16,337 bases of DNA from Gonium pectorale (GCA_001584585.1 LSYV01000027.1:675945-692281), one strand, 5' to 3'. Numbered from the stretch's first letter, positions 1 to 10,084 are shown. The notes: generated by a model not told the origin, from the sequence alone. Program-made: numbers and translations.

Positions 1-83
<83 letters not shown>
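1..83. repeat. (TC)n microsatellite, open at the window edge
   Basis: Uninterrupted TC dinucleotide repeat of about 41 units. It begins at the first base, so its true length is unknown. It lies about 145 bp before the proposed start codon of the kinase gene, so it is either in the promoter/5' leader or in an upstream intron. On the + strand it is a pure pyrimidine tract. No coding role is proposed, although one frame stays open through it as Ser/Leu. Confidence 0.97.
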
Positions 84-87
<4 letters not shown>

Positions 88-227
88 CATCCTCCATACG
101 TGCATGCCGCCTCGATGCCCGACGCGGGCGCCGCTGCCACCCGTCTCCAACAACCGACGATGAACTAACCGAAACCCAACCCGCACCCGATCAACTGCCA
201 ATCGAATTACCAACCGTCAACGGGAAA
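84..227 (+). promoter_or_regulatory. Probable 5' leader of the kinase gene with short upstream ORFs
   Basis: This stretch is C/A-rich and less GC-rich than the exon that follows, as algal 5' leaders often are. It contains upstream ATGs at 104, 115 and 160. The ATGs at 115 and 160 share one frame and end at the TAA at 166-168. The kinase frame itself has no stop back to the window edge, so an upstream exon cannot be excluded. A CTAAC at 165-169 resembles a branch point, and an AG at 238-239 could act as an acceptor. However, no pyrimidine tract precedes that AG, whereas every other acceptor of the gene reads (C/T)AG with G next. I therefore favour leader plus ATG at 228. Confidence 0.45.
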
Positions 228-3200
228 ATGATACGGCAGCTGGCCACGATGCCGTGCGACGTGTCGGACGCGCTGACGGTCATGCGCACCAACATGGACG
301 TGCTGGTCAACTCGTTCTGGAGCACTCTGCGCACCCAGGCGGGCGAGGCGTCGCCCAACCCGCACGCCGACGACGACCTGCGCTTCCTGCGCCTCACCAA
401 GGTCGGTGTGTTGCCTAGGCGGTTGGGCGGGTGGGTAGGGGGCAGGGGCCCGGATAAGCTGTGCCGGCAGTCCTGTGTTGGGTTGGGTGGTATGTTTACG
501 TCGCCCTGGTGGGGGTGGGACGGGGGCGGGGACGCGGCCTCGCGTGTGGCCGGATGCCGCGTGCGGTGCGCCGCATGCGGGGGTGCAGGGATGCTGGGCG
601 GAGCAGACCGCGGCCCCATGCGGGGGCTGGTGGCGCGGCGCGAAACAGTGCCTGGGCGCGCTCGGGTGCCATGACCGGGTGTTGGCGGCTGCGCCCCTCT
701 TCCCCCCTCCCCTGCGCTTCTCCTGAAGTCAACTCAACTCCCCAACCCCCGACTGGATGCCGCCGCTGTGCGCCAGCCCGTTACCATCAAACCTATGGCA
801 CTCAAAACCTGCCCCAACCCTTCACCGCCGGCGGCCGCCGCCGGCGCCAATCCCGTCTTGCGCGCAGGTGCTGGGTGGCGGGGGATGCTCCAAGGTCTAC
901 TCGGGCCTTCTGCACGGCCTGGAGGTGGGGAGGCGGTCTGGGCTGGGGAGGGCCCAGAGGTGGGGCGGTGTGAGCGGGGGGCGGGGACGTCCGATTGGGT
1001 TTTGCAAGGCCGGCAGCTCGGGACGCAAGGGCGCTGCGGTTCCCTGGGCTTCTTGGGCCTCCTCGCGCAATCGCTAGCCCGCGCGTAGAGTGGCGCGCGC
1101 CACGTCGTCACTACCTCCCTGTCGCCCGTGGTGTGCGTTTGATGGCGTCAGGTTGCCGTCAAGGTCATGAAGGCGACCGCCGATGACGGCGAGGACGAGG
1201 ACGCGGACGCGTCGCCGCCGCAGGCGGACGCCGAGCCGGGCGGTGGCGGCGGCGGCGGCGACGCCGGCGGCATGCAGACGCCGGCGGCGCGCCAGGCGCA
1301 GCTGCGCGCACTAATGCGCGGCGCGCGGGAGCTGGCTGTCATGACCTCCATCAGTCACCCCAACATCGTGCAGATCTACAGCTACCACACCCGCGTGCTG
1401 GTGCGCTACGACGATGCGATCGAGGAGGAGACCGACGGCGGCGGCGGCCGCCGCCAGGCGGGCGGCAGCGACGGCGGCGCGGCGGCGGGGCTGCCGCGGC
1501 TGGTGCCGGTGCCGCCGGGCGTCGAGGTCAGCAACACGCAGGGTGAGTGCCGTACATGTGCCTGTGTGCGGTCTGGCTACTCGTCCGACAGGAGTCGGGC
1601 CTGGCCGCCCGGGTGCATGAACGGCCGCGCGAGTGCCAACGATGCGGGTGTGGTACAGGTGGTGCCCCCGGTGTGGGTACCGCTGCGAGCAGCGGCGCCG
1701 GTCGTTGGGGTGGGGCGACGGAGTCAGCATGCGCTGCGGGTCGGCCCGGGCCGAGCTCTGTCTGGCCCTCCGGGGCATTGCGCTGGCCCCAGGCGCTTCG
1801 GGTGGGGCCCGCGAGCAGCAGTTTGGGGGCATGGGGAGGGCGCTCGGGGGAACGGGCGGAAGGTGTGGACTGAGGTTGAGGGCGCACGCGGCGCACGGGA
1901 CCCCCACTCCAAACCCCGCCCACCGGCCCGTCCTGGGGGTATACTACGCTTGTTATCGCGACGTACGCCGGCCGCAGCGCTGGTCGGGCCAGCGCTGGCC
2001 GCGGAGCGCTATCGGGCGCCGGCGCCATCGATGCTGCGGATGGCGGCCCCTGCTGACCAGCCTCCCGCTGAATGCACCGTCCATGTGTCAGCCCGTTCTC
2101 AATCTCAGCAATCTGCTCGAGACACACCCTCCGGTCGCCCCCCCCCCCGCTGCTGCTGCGGCTGCTGCCGCCTCGCAGGGCCGCTCCAGACGGTGCTGGT
2201 TATGGAGTGCTGCGACCTCGGATCCCTGGCAGATGCGCTGGTGGGTAGCGGGCCGGGCGGACTTGCGGGCGGGGGAAGGAGAGGTTGGCCAACTGGGCGT
2301 ACGGGGACGCATTGGCAGCCAGCAGCGATCCCCGCCGTCCGGCACCAGAGCCGTTTGATGCGGCCAGAATGCAAGGCCGCGCTCATAGCATGTGCTCCTG
2401 CTCAGCTGGCCAAACGCCAAACGGACGGGCCCATCTGCGCAATACGTTTCCTCCTGCAGTACCCCCCTCCCCCGGAACGACCACTCTGCCCGAGCAGGAC
2501 AGCGGCATGTTTGCGGCCGCCATCCGCAACGCCGAGGCAGCCAGGTGGCGCCACGCGCCTCCGCGCCGCTCCTACACAGCCTCGCAGCTGCCCTCCATCC
2601 CCGCGCGCGGTGCCGCCGGCAGCAACGCCTCGGGCCGCGGCGCCGCCGGCGCCGCCGGCGCCGCCGGCGCCGCGGGCACCAGCGGCGTCGTCGGCGGCGC
2701 CATGCGCGCGATCCTGATGACGCTGCTGGAGGTGGCGCTGGCGCTGCGGCACATGCACGCCATTCACCTGGTGCACTGCGATGTGAGGTCGGGGGCGGGG
2801 TCTGGGTACGGGTCCGGGTATGGGCACGAGTACGGGTAAGGGTCTGGGTACGGGGTCTGGGTTACGGGTGCTGAGGGGCACGCACGCGCGCATGGGGTTT
2901 CGGGAGCGGAAGGTGCTGACGAGGACGCGCTGGTCCTCCAGCTGTGGTCTCCCGTCCGGCGGCCAATGGCCGCTCCCTGCCTTTGATCCGCCTGCTGCTG
3001 GGGGTTGTGGGGGAGCCGTGGAGCAGGCAGCCGCCAGGGGTTTCACGAGGACCGCGGGGACCCGCGGCCGGACGGCTGTGTGCGCGGCTGGGGCACGCCA
3101 GTGTACGGCGGGTGCGGGTGTGGAGGAGGGGGTGCGAATGGGCCGGCCTACAGAGGGGAGGTGGGGCATCGGCGCCGCCTGGCGCAGTGCGTGGTCAGGG

Positions 3201-6046
3201 CGGTCGGGCGGCTGCTGATCTTGTCACGGGGCATGGCGTACGGGATGTGACGCGGGGGGTGCGGGGCGCGGAAGCGGTGAAGCGCGGGAAAGTGGAAGCG
3301 GGCGTCCGGCCTGCGCGCTCTGATGGGGCGGGGTGCGGCGCGGGAGACTGCGGGTCGGGGGCGGGGCGCTGGACGGCAGGCGGAGCGGCGGCGACGAGCG
3401 CGAGGGGGGCGAGGGGGGGGGCGCGGGGTAGCAAGCCCCCCGCTTCAGGTCAGGGCAATCACGGACAGGGTAGCGGGTCTCCCGCTTGCTCGCAAAATGA
3501 ATGGCCTAGCGCGGGCGGAGCCCAAACACGCCGACGCGGGCTGACTCGGCCCTCGCCCCCCCACTCATTCGGACGGGAGCCCTCATGTGGAAGCAAGTGC
3601 GTTCGCGTCAACCGTTCCCTCCTTAGTAAACACACTCCTCACCCTCATCCTCGTGCCCACGGACTCAGAGACCCCCGATTTTGCCCCCGCCCCGGCCCCC
3701 CGCAGGTCAAGCCGGCCAATGTGCTACTCCGCTCCTCCGCCAGCGACCCGCGCGGCTTCACCTGCAAGCTCACGGTGCGGGGCGCTCGCGTGCGATCGGG
3801 CGGCGGCTCTGCGGCGCGGCGTCGATGTGCGGCGTCGGTGTGTGGGGTCACGTCTCCCTTGACGCGTCTCCCTCGTAGCCTCGCTCGCTCTGCCCCCCGC
3901 CCGCGGCTCTCTCCGGCCCTCGCCCCGCCCCTGCCCGCTGCCGCCGCCTCTCCGGCCGTGTTGGGTTGCATGATAACTCCGGACGGCCGAGACGCGGCAT
4001 CTCGCGCTTTCCCCCAGATGGCACAACCTGTTTATCGTTTTTGCTATCCACGGGTGACTCGAGAGGCCGCTGCGTTGCCACCGGGGGAGTCGACAGTGAC
4101 AGAGCCGCCGCCACTGCCGCCGCCGCCACTGCCGCCCCGAACGCTACAGCCTCCGAACGTCTCACTGCATTCCCGCTGCAGGACTTTGGTTTCGTCAACC
4201 TGCTGCAATACCAGAGCGAGGACGCCGACAACCCGGCGGCGAAACCCTCGATGCGGTACCACGAGCCGGTCGGCACGGTGAGGGCATCGCCAGGGCGGCC
4301 GGCGGGCGAAGGGTGAAGGGCGAAGGGGGCAGAGGGGGCAGCCCGCGACGGGCCAGGGGCATGGCCCGGAGTCGCAGCATCGCCAGGGCGCGCGAGAAGC
4401 ACGAAGCGGGGCCCTCCGCCCCGCCCCGGCCCCGCCCCGGCCCCGGCCCCGGCCCCGGCCCCGGCCCCGCCCCCGCCCCCGCACGCGGCCCGGCAACGGG
4501 AGCAGGCGCTGGGCCAGGGTGTGATGCACGGGTTGAGGGGCAGAGGCGGGGCCGCGGAGCAGGGCCAGCCGCGCGCGAGAAGCACGGAGCCGCCGCGCCC
4601 ATCCCCCCGCGCACGGCCCATCCCCCCGCGCACGGCCCAGCCACGGGCCGTCCGCAGCGCCCGGCCGGCGTGCTCCTTGTTTACTTTGTACGATGACACC
4701 CCCTGTACGGCTGTACGGCGCCCCGACGCAGGTGACGCACCTGGCGCCCGAGACCATGGTCCAAGGTGGGTGGGTGCTGGGTGGAGCTGGGGGAGCTGGC
4801 GATCCCCCAGTCCGCCATGCTTGGGAGGTGGTGCTTGTGTGTGAGTGTGGTGAAATGAAACAACGCATGTGTGGTTTATGTATGCGTTTCGGTATGCTCA
4901 CAACAGTTGCGGGGCGTCACGTCCATGCACACGCACATATGCGCGCGTGTGTGTGTGTGTGCGACATCTCCCGGCCCACGCTGGCCAGGGGCGCTGCCCG
5001 CCCCAATGTGTGTGTGTGTGTGTGTGCATGCATGAACGTGACGCCCGGCTATGGCTGCGGCGTCGCTTGCTTCGAAGGCGCTGTTGCAGCTGTGTCGCCA
5101 CACACAGGGGCCAACACAGGGGGCAACACAGGGGGCAACGAGTCGTCCGCCCGCTTGCTATCTGGCTGCCACGGCACGTCCGCACGCCCGCCTGTGTGCC
5201 GCACTCGCGTTTGCCCCGTTGCCCCCGCGGCGCACCATGCACCGTGGCGGCTGCTGAGGGCCCGTACAAAGCAGGTCCTGGCGTTGGCGTTGCCGGACCT
5301 ACGCCTGGCGGGTGGCGGCCCTTCCCTCCCTGTCCCATCGCCTTCCATTCTCCGTGCCTGCACACGTTTGGCTGCCTGTCCGCCCGCCCGCCCGCCCCCC
5401 GACACCCGCAGGCAGCAAGCTTGACCACACCGTCGACATATATGCCTTCGGCGTCCTGATGTGGGAGGTCTACACGGGCAAGGCGCCCTACGCCGAGTAC
5501 GCCGCAAACAACTTTCAGGTCCGCGAGCACGGGTGCCGGGCCCGGTTTCGGGCCGCCATGGAATGCGTTCCTGACTTCAATGGAAAACCAATCCTGCAAC
5601 CCTAAACCTCTGCTGACCGCGCTTGCTCGCCCACAGGAGGTGCCGTACCTGGTGGTCCGCGACGGCATGCGGCCCGTCTTCCCCGTCTCCACTCCCTCGG
5701 CCTTCAAGTGAGTGAGACAACCCCGGCGGGATGCCGCTCCAGCGGCGGGGCACACCCTCACCCCCCCACTCTGGAGGGGCGGGAGAGTATTTCGGGGTGG
5801 TGGGGCGCGGGTGGCACTCTTCGGCCACCGCACCGCCGCCAACACCTAGGGCGACGGCCTGTAACCGCTCAACCGCAGCTCCTGGCCTCAGACCTTTGTC
5901 CCGGCGCACCTGCTGCCGCCCCGCCCCGCCCCGGCCCCCGCAGGACCCTCGCACAAGCGTGCTGGTCCTCGGACGTGTCGCGCCGCCCGTCCGCGGCCAC
6001 GCTGGTGGCCTCCCTGCAGCGACTCATGGACGCCGCGACGCGTTGA
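228..6046 (+). CDS. TKL-type protein kinase, 11 exons, non-RD catalytic loop
   Basis: Proposed exons are 228-401, 868-924, 1152-1542, 2179-2240, 2498-2782, 3706-3774, 4182-4277, 4732-4765, 5412-5518, 5637-5707 and 5944-6046. All introns are GT-AG, all phases agree, and the product is 482 residues. Visible kinase motifs are: P-loop LGGGGCSKVYSG (60-71, third Gly replaced by Ser), VAVK Lys81, helix-C Glu137, HPNIVQ 146-151, hinge VMEC with likely gatekeeper Met216, HCD 321-323 in place of HRD, KPAN with Lys325 and Asn328, DFG 347-349, APE 383-385, DIYAFG Asp398, and RRP with Arg463. The order and wording match the tyrosine-kinase-like group (Raf/MLK-like Ser/Thr kinases), which is expanded in volvocine algae. 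Low-complexity insertions lie after beta 3 (acidic, Gly-rich, about 84-120), before beta 5 (165-208) and before helix E (about 229-296, Ala/Gly-rich). No transmembrane segment is seen, so it is inferred to be a soluble Ser/Thr kinase. The substrate is unknown. The 5' end is the weakest part: the ATG at 228 has A at -3 and -1, but an upstream exon is possible. Confidence 0.9.
402..867 (+). other. Intron 1 of the kinase gene
   Basis: A 466 bp intron with donor GTCGGT and acceptor GCGCAG, phase 0. It separates the N-terminal lead segment from the P-loop exon. It is G-rich in its first half and C-rich near the acceptor. No repeat, RNA gene or separate coding signal was seen; the open frames here are due to high GC. 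Confidence 0.75.
1543..2178 (+). other. Intron 3 of the kinase gene
   Basis: A 636 bp intron with consensus donor GTGAGT and acceptor CTCGCAG, phase 1. Its length is a multiple of three and the frame stays open through it, so it can be mistaken for coding sequence. The translation across it has no kinase character, while joining its flanks runs the N-lobe straight into the hinge. A run of nine C ends near 2148, shortly before the acceptor. Confidence 0.75.
2639..2674 (+). repeat. GGCGCCGCC tandem repeat encoding Gly-Ala-Ala
   Basis: Three perfect 9-bp units plus a partial fourth, inside kinase exon 5. They encode a GAA-type tripeptide repeat in the insertion before helix E. The tract is in frame and likely varies in length between strains without breaking the kinase fold. 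Confidence 0.85.
2783..3705 (+). other. Intron 5 of the kinase gene (longest, 923 bp)
   Basis: Donor GTGAGG directly after the HCD codons and acceptor CCCGCAG, phase 0. It splits the catalytic loop between Asp323 and Val324. The first 100 bp are a G-run repeat listed separately. The middle, around 3230-3440, is strongly purine/G-rich, and the last 150 bp are C-rich. No independent gene is supported inside it. Confidence 0.75.
2791..2878 (+). repeat. Degenerate GGGTAC-like G-run repeat
   Basis: At least ten runs of three or more G separated by two to six bases, in an irregular hexanucleotide pattern (GGGTAC, GGGTCC, GGGTAT). It starts eight bases after the 5' splice site of intron 5. The spacing fits the general rule for G-quadruplex-forming RNA on the sense strand. 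It does not match the known TTTTAGGG algal telomere repeat. Confidence 0.75.
3775..4181 (+). other. Intron 6 of the kinase gene
   Basis: A 407 bp intron with donor GTGCGG and acceptor GCTGCAG, phase 0, placed just before the DFG codons. The donor is a weaker match than GTGAGT. No repeat or RNA gene is seen, apart from a short run of CCGCCACTGC-like triplets near 4105-4135. Confidence 0.75.
4388..4586 (+). repeat. 16-bp direct repeat in intron 7
   Basis: The 16-mer GCGCGCGAGAAGCACG occurs at 4388-4403 and again at 4571-4586, flanking the CCCCGG array. It may mark a local duplication within the intron. Nothing else shows a function. Confidence 0.7.
4419..4482 (+). repeat. CCCCGG hexanucleotide array in intron 7
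   Basis: A C-rich tract whose core, 4435-4464, is five perfect CCCCGG units, flanked by CCCCG variants. The complementary strand is therefore a run of GGGGCC units. Such arrays form G-quadruplexes on the G strand and i-motifs on the C strand. It lies within the 454 bp intron 7 (4278-4731, GTGAGG/GACGCAG), between the DFG exon and the APE microexon. Confidence 0.9.
4597..4639 (+). repeat. 19-bp tandem duplication in intron 7
   Basis: Two exact adjacent 19-bp copies (4597-4615 and 4616-4634) beginning GCCCATCCCCCC, plus a five-base partial third copy. It is a minisatellite-like duplication with no evident function. Confidence 0.85.
4766..5411 (+). other. Intron 8 of the kinase gene with GT repeats
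   Basis: A 646 bp intron with donor GTGGGT and acceptor CCCGCAG, phase 1, following a 34-nt exon. It holds a GT run at about 4946-4962, a longer TG run at 5007-5026, and the 12-bp repeat listed separately. It is less GC-rich than the other introns in its first third. Confidence 0.75.
5101..5139 (+). repeat. 12-bp tandem repeat in intron 8
   Basis: Three near-identical units of the form CAACACAGGGGG; the first differs by one or two bases. No function is evident. Confidence 0.8.
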
Positions 6047-7530
6047 GGGGAAGGGGCGACTCTTGGAAGGCACGTCGCGGTGAGGGGGGAGCGGGGAGCG
6101 CAGATTGGAAACGGGCCGTGACGCCGGATAGCAATAGGGGCGCGGTAGGTGGGCGACTTTCGGACGGCGCGGTAAGGGGGGGGCGAACGGTGACATGTAG
6201 CCGTGCCGGCTCCCCGTGCCTGGGGCCTGGGGCCTGGGACGCCACTGCTGATGCGCTAGGCGCACATCTACCAGCCCGGGAGTCTTTTGGTGCCCTCGTC
6301 GCGGCTGAAGAATCGGGGGCTGTAGGGTCCTGGCGTGCATGCCGCCACGGCGGTCTTGCTGACTGTGGGCCCCGAGGCGTCAGCGCGGTGGCGGGTGGAG
6401 CAAGTGCAGTGGCCCTTGGCCGCAAGGGATTGGCACGGTCGCGGCTGAGGTGGCCGTGGCCGCGTCAAGAGAGCGCCGGGTGTGGGGCGCCGCGTGGGGG
6501 TCCCAACGGATGAACGGATGGAATGGCGGCCGGACGGAACAGCGGCTTGATTCGGGCGATGCGTGTTGTTTATTGTGTGCGTGCGCTTGCGTCAGGAATG
6601 CAAGCTGCTTGCTTAAACAATTGCCAGCAACAAGCGAGCAAGCACCTAACAAAGCAACCATGCATCCGTGTGGGATGCGGCGTGCGTGTGATTCAGGTCA
6701 GGCTGGCCATGGGGTATGGACAGGCCGTGGATGCCTAGCCTCTCTGGGACCTCTGCCGAAGCGGGACCAAGTGCGGCGAGCGAGCAAACGTTGTTTGCGG
6801 GCGGTGCCGCGGGTGTTTGCCCCCACCCAGCCTCGATCGCTGCCGTGAGTCGTTAGTGGTGAGCTCGGGGGTCTGCATGCACCGCTGCTCGTGCTTAGGG
6901 TGCTCACGGTTGGGACACTCCAAGAATGGTCTCCCAGGCGGCCAGGGCCGGGGCGGGGCGGGGCAGGGGGAGTTGCGGCGGGCTTGCGTAGGATTGGCGG
7001 CCTGTGAGCCTCTGGTGTGGGCGATGCACGGCAGTGCGATAAGAATGGAGAATGCATGAGACGGGCGGTGTGCTTTTACCGGCCTGCTTTGGGCATGTGG
7101 TGGCGGGGTCGTGCGTGGGTTGGTTGGGCTTGTTGGGTTTCTCCACATTGAATAATGGCGCCGTGGACACAAATGAAGGCTTGCGGAGGCACGCTGGATC
7201 CAGGTGGCGGGCTGGTGGAGGGCTGGGACGACGCGGGCACGTGCCGCGGGCCCACCTTCGGCGGGCTCGCCGAAGCCTCGCGAGCTGGCGTGTTATCGGG
7301 AGCGGCCCGCTGTTCCTGGAAGGGTGGGGATGTTGTGACAGGTCGCGACAGAAGTGGCGCCCTTGGCGCTGCGCCTCGCGCCTCGGCTCGGCGGGCGCGG
7401 GCGGACGCGGGTGGGTGAATGTGTGTGTGGGGGTGGTGGGTGGGGGGGTGGACTGGTGCCCACAGTGTCCCGGTGGCACCGGGATGGTGTGTGTGTACCG
7501 TATGTATGGGTGTAAAGCATGGCACTGCTT
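6047..7530 (+). other. Probable 3' UTR of the kinase gene
   Basis: Begins after the TGA at 6044-6046. No convincing coding sequence was seen on either strand. The + strand is G/T-rich with many TGTG and TGCG runs (for example 6565-6595 and 7417-7510), as is common in algal 3' UTRs read in the sense direction. The first TGTAA downstream of the stop is at 7511, which sets the proposed end. A UTR near 1.5 kb is long but plausible. Confidence 0.45.
7511..7515 (+). terminator. Candidate TGTAA polyadenylation signal (kinase gene)
   Basis: TGTAA is the usual green-algal polyadenylation signal. This is the first copy on the + strand after the kinase stop codon. Further copies at 9249-9253 and 9796-9800 are alternatives if the transcript is longer. 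Confidence 0.45.
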
Positions 7531-10084
7531 CTGTGCCTCAGGAAAGGTGGTCGCGCTTCCCTCGCGCCGCCCAGAGTTTCCCTGGGTGCAAGGAAGATAA
7601 ACTAAACGGGCTGTGAACTATGAAGTGAGCACCGCGCCGCCTGGACGCGACGCCAGCACGGGCTAGGCCGAGTGCCCCGCGTGCGCGTGCCCGCGAATGT
7701 GCCGGAGGTTGAATTGGGCTGGCGGGTCTGCCACATTGAGAGCGGTTGCGGGCGGCGTTGCGGGTTGGTTTGAAGGAGGGGCTTGGAGGCTCGACGGCTC
7801 GGCGAGCTGGTGCACAGCGCGGTCAAGGATCCGTGCTGAGAGGGAGAGAGCTGCGTGTCGTCCGACTCGGAAGCGCAAGGAAACGAATAGGGTCCCATGA
7901 GTCGGTTGCCGGGGCATTGGCCTGAGAACCCTTCACTAACCCCCGCCCGCACCCCGGCCCATGCATCTCCCTGCGTGAGTGTCGGGCGGTGGGGGGTCAG
8001 CCCAAGGAGAAAATGGTTACAAAGCACGTCACTGTCGTGCACGTAAGCGCTGCACGGAACAACTGCTGTTGCACGCGGGTGATTGTGTCATTGGCGGTCG
8101 GCTGAAACGGTGGCGCCCGTACGACATAACGGGTGTACGGTTGGCGCCTGCTTGTTGCGCGCGTAAATCACGGATGGGGTATGCGGGCGTGATAAGTTGC
8201 TATGACCCGTTCTGCGCCTTGAGGCGATTGGGGCTCGTTTGCGGGAGTTGCCTCGCGCTTGCGCTGTCGGCGGAGCACCCTTCACGGAACCAATTTTGGA
8301 GCAGCTTGTCGGAGGGGAATGCCGCGGCAGTAGATTGGCATGAGAAGCTGCGCCAGGGGGGTTTTCAGAGTGGACAGGCGAGTGCCATTGGTTTCCAAAT
8401 CGCTTCCGTTTCCACAAAACGTTTGTTTGGATGAGAGGCTTCGATTTTGGCTTTGCTCGCTTGCAAAGCACGAAGCGCCGGTGGCCGCAGTTCCTGATAT
8501 TTCCTTGCCGCAGCCGACATTCGACGATGTGCGTAAAATTGAGCTGCGCCACATGCTTTTCATTCCGTGGTTACATTTCAACCAAATTCTGTATGTGTTC
8601 ATCACCGCTGAACGTGATGAAGCAGTTTGGAGGTTCGAGCTGCCATATCCCACATGTTGCGTATGGCTTGGCGGAAGCGGCCCGCGCGGTCCGCGGCAAC
8701 GACTGCGAGCCTCCCCGCGGGCTGAGCGATCTGCTTCCTGACGTGGCATCCGGACGAATCCAGAAGATCAATGGGAGAGGGCAAGGGACCATTCGCGGCG
8801 GGCGACTCGTTCGGCCGGGCATGACGGCCGTGATAATGACGAAAGCCGGATGTCCCGGGCCGGGGCCTGAGTGTATGCGCGCCCGCTGTGCTCGTCGACG
8901 CGCGTTGCGGCCCTCGAAGGCCACTCCGCTCACGAATTTGGGATGCGCACCATGTCTATTACTTCATAATTGTCCATTCGTGTCAATACTTTCACAAAAT
9001 TGTGCCAGGCGCAGTCCTGCTGATGTTGGGCTTTGGATCGTCCACCCCCGCGTTGGATGGTTGCGCAGCGCTGAGGCGGTACCTGTTTGTCCCTTGGTAG
9101 CCGTCTCGTTTGCTTTGCCGTAGCCGGTTGCCCGCCCTGGCTAGGCCCCTTCGGTGAGCCTGCCCGGGCGGGCCCGCGATTTGCGGCTGGGGTTAGCTGG
9201 GGGTCCGGTGGCCCCTGCCAGTTCGTGGCATGACTCCAGCTGTCCGCATGTAACGTAAAAGTGTAGGGCGTCTCAATAACGATCTCAATCTGTCCCAACT
9301 CACGTTCTTGTGCCCAGCTGCAGTGTATAATCCACGCGCTGGCGGTAGCCACACGACCTCCAACAGGAAGTAGGGACGGGCGCTACTGGCCCAGTGTCGG
9401 CTATGTGACCCACGGGTCATACCTGGATGAGAGGACAACGGGACATGCATGCGTGTTCTGATTTCGCACATCGGACCGGTCCTTTACGTGACCAGTAAAT
9501 ACCGCATGCGGTCCTTTGCAGAGGTTGCACTTCTTGGGCCTTGCAGCTGTCGCTTACTCGCTTTGCAGTTGCGGCGATCCACAAGCGGCATACCCCAGGG
9601 TCGCCCAGGCGGGCATCGTGCAGTGCGGTCACAGTGCGAGTCTGGGGGCAGGCACCGAAGGCAGGCCGTCAGGACGGCGTGTGCCTCCAAGCTTTTGGAC
9701 TCTTATTACCGGTACAGGTTGGAGGCGTGGTTACGTTGCGACCCGGGACTCGCGGACTGCAGCCCTTACAACGGACCAACCTCTCTGGGGGAGCCTGTAA
9801 TCTGTATCTGTATCTGTAGCCAGCAGGTCACCCACCCACCAAAGGACGCGAGCACACAACGCCATGCAGAAATAGGTATATATCATTTTCCCTTTGGAAA
9901 GGTTACAGGCGGAGAGGCGAGAAAGGGCGCAGACAACGGGAGGGACATGCAGCCCTCCCGCCGGGCACTTTGATTTTGTCACTAGCAACCACCAAAACCC
10001 TGCCCTAACTAATACCTGCAAACAGCCCTCACGCACTGCACCGACCGTGCGCCGTACGTTAGGTTACGCACACACCCGTACTTT
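7531..10084. other. Intergenic or long-UTR region, AT-richer, no supported gene
   Basis: About 2.5 kb between the proposed ends of the two convergent genes. The stretch 8000-9100 has visibly lower GC than the flanking genes. The most protein-like open frame is 8340-8741 (+), 133 codons. It contains a hydrophobic, regularly patterned segment around FDDVRKIELRHMLF, but its codon choice is unlike the two genes and no domain is recognised. A frame at 9449-9973 (+) is also open but looks random. No tRNA, LTR or terminal inverted repeat was recognised by eye. Confidence 0.5.
9801..9818 (+). repeat. (TCTGTA)3 microsatellite
   Basis: Three perfect hexanucleotide units immediately after a TGTAA at 9796-9800. 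It sits close to the point where the + strand changes from G/T-rich to A/C-rich. Confidence 0.85.

Noticed and set aside
1167..2717. One continuous 516-codon frame on +
   Set aside because: It crosses introns 3 and 4, which have consensus sites and lengths that keep frame by chance. Only the parts at 1152-1542 and 2179-2240 show kinase motifs.
2791..2878. Possible internal telomere repeat
   Set aside because: The unit is a variable GGGTAC/GGGTCC form, not the TTTTAGGG of green algae, and it lies inside an intron.
5519..5605. C-terminal kinase variant ending at the stop near 5605
   Set aside because: It would lose the last helices of the kinase. The GTCCGC donor is weak, but splicing to 5637 gives a canonical C-lobe end, so read-through would be intron retention at most.
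8000..9200. Possible LTR or DNA transposon
   Set aside because: No terminal repeats, target-site duplication, or reverse-transcriptase or transposase motif could be seen by eye. Only the lower GC and one weak ORF hint at it.
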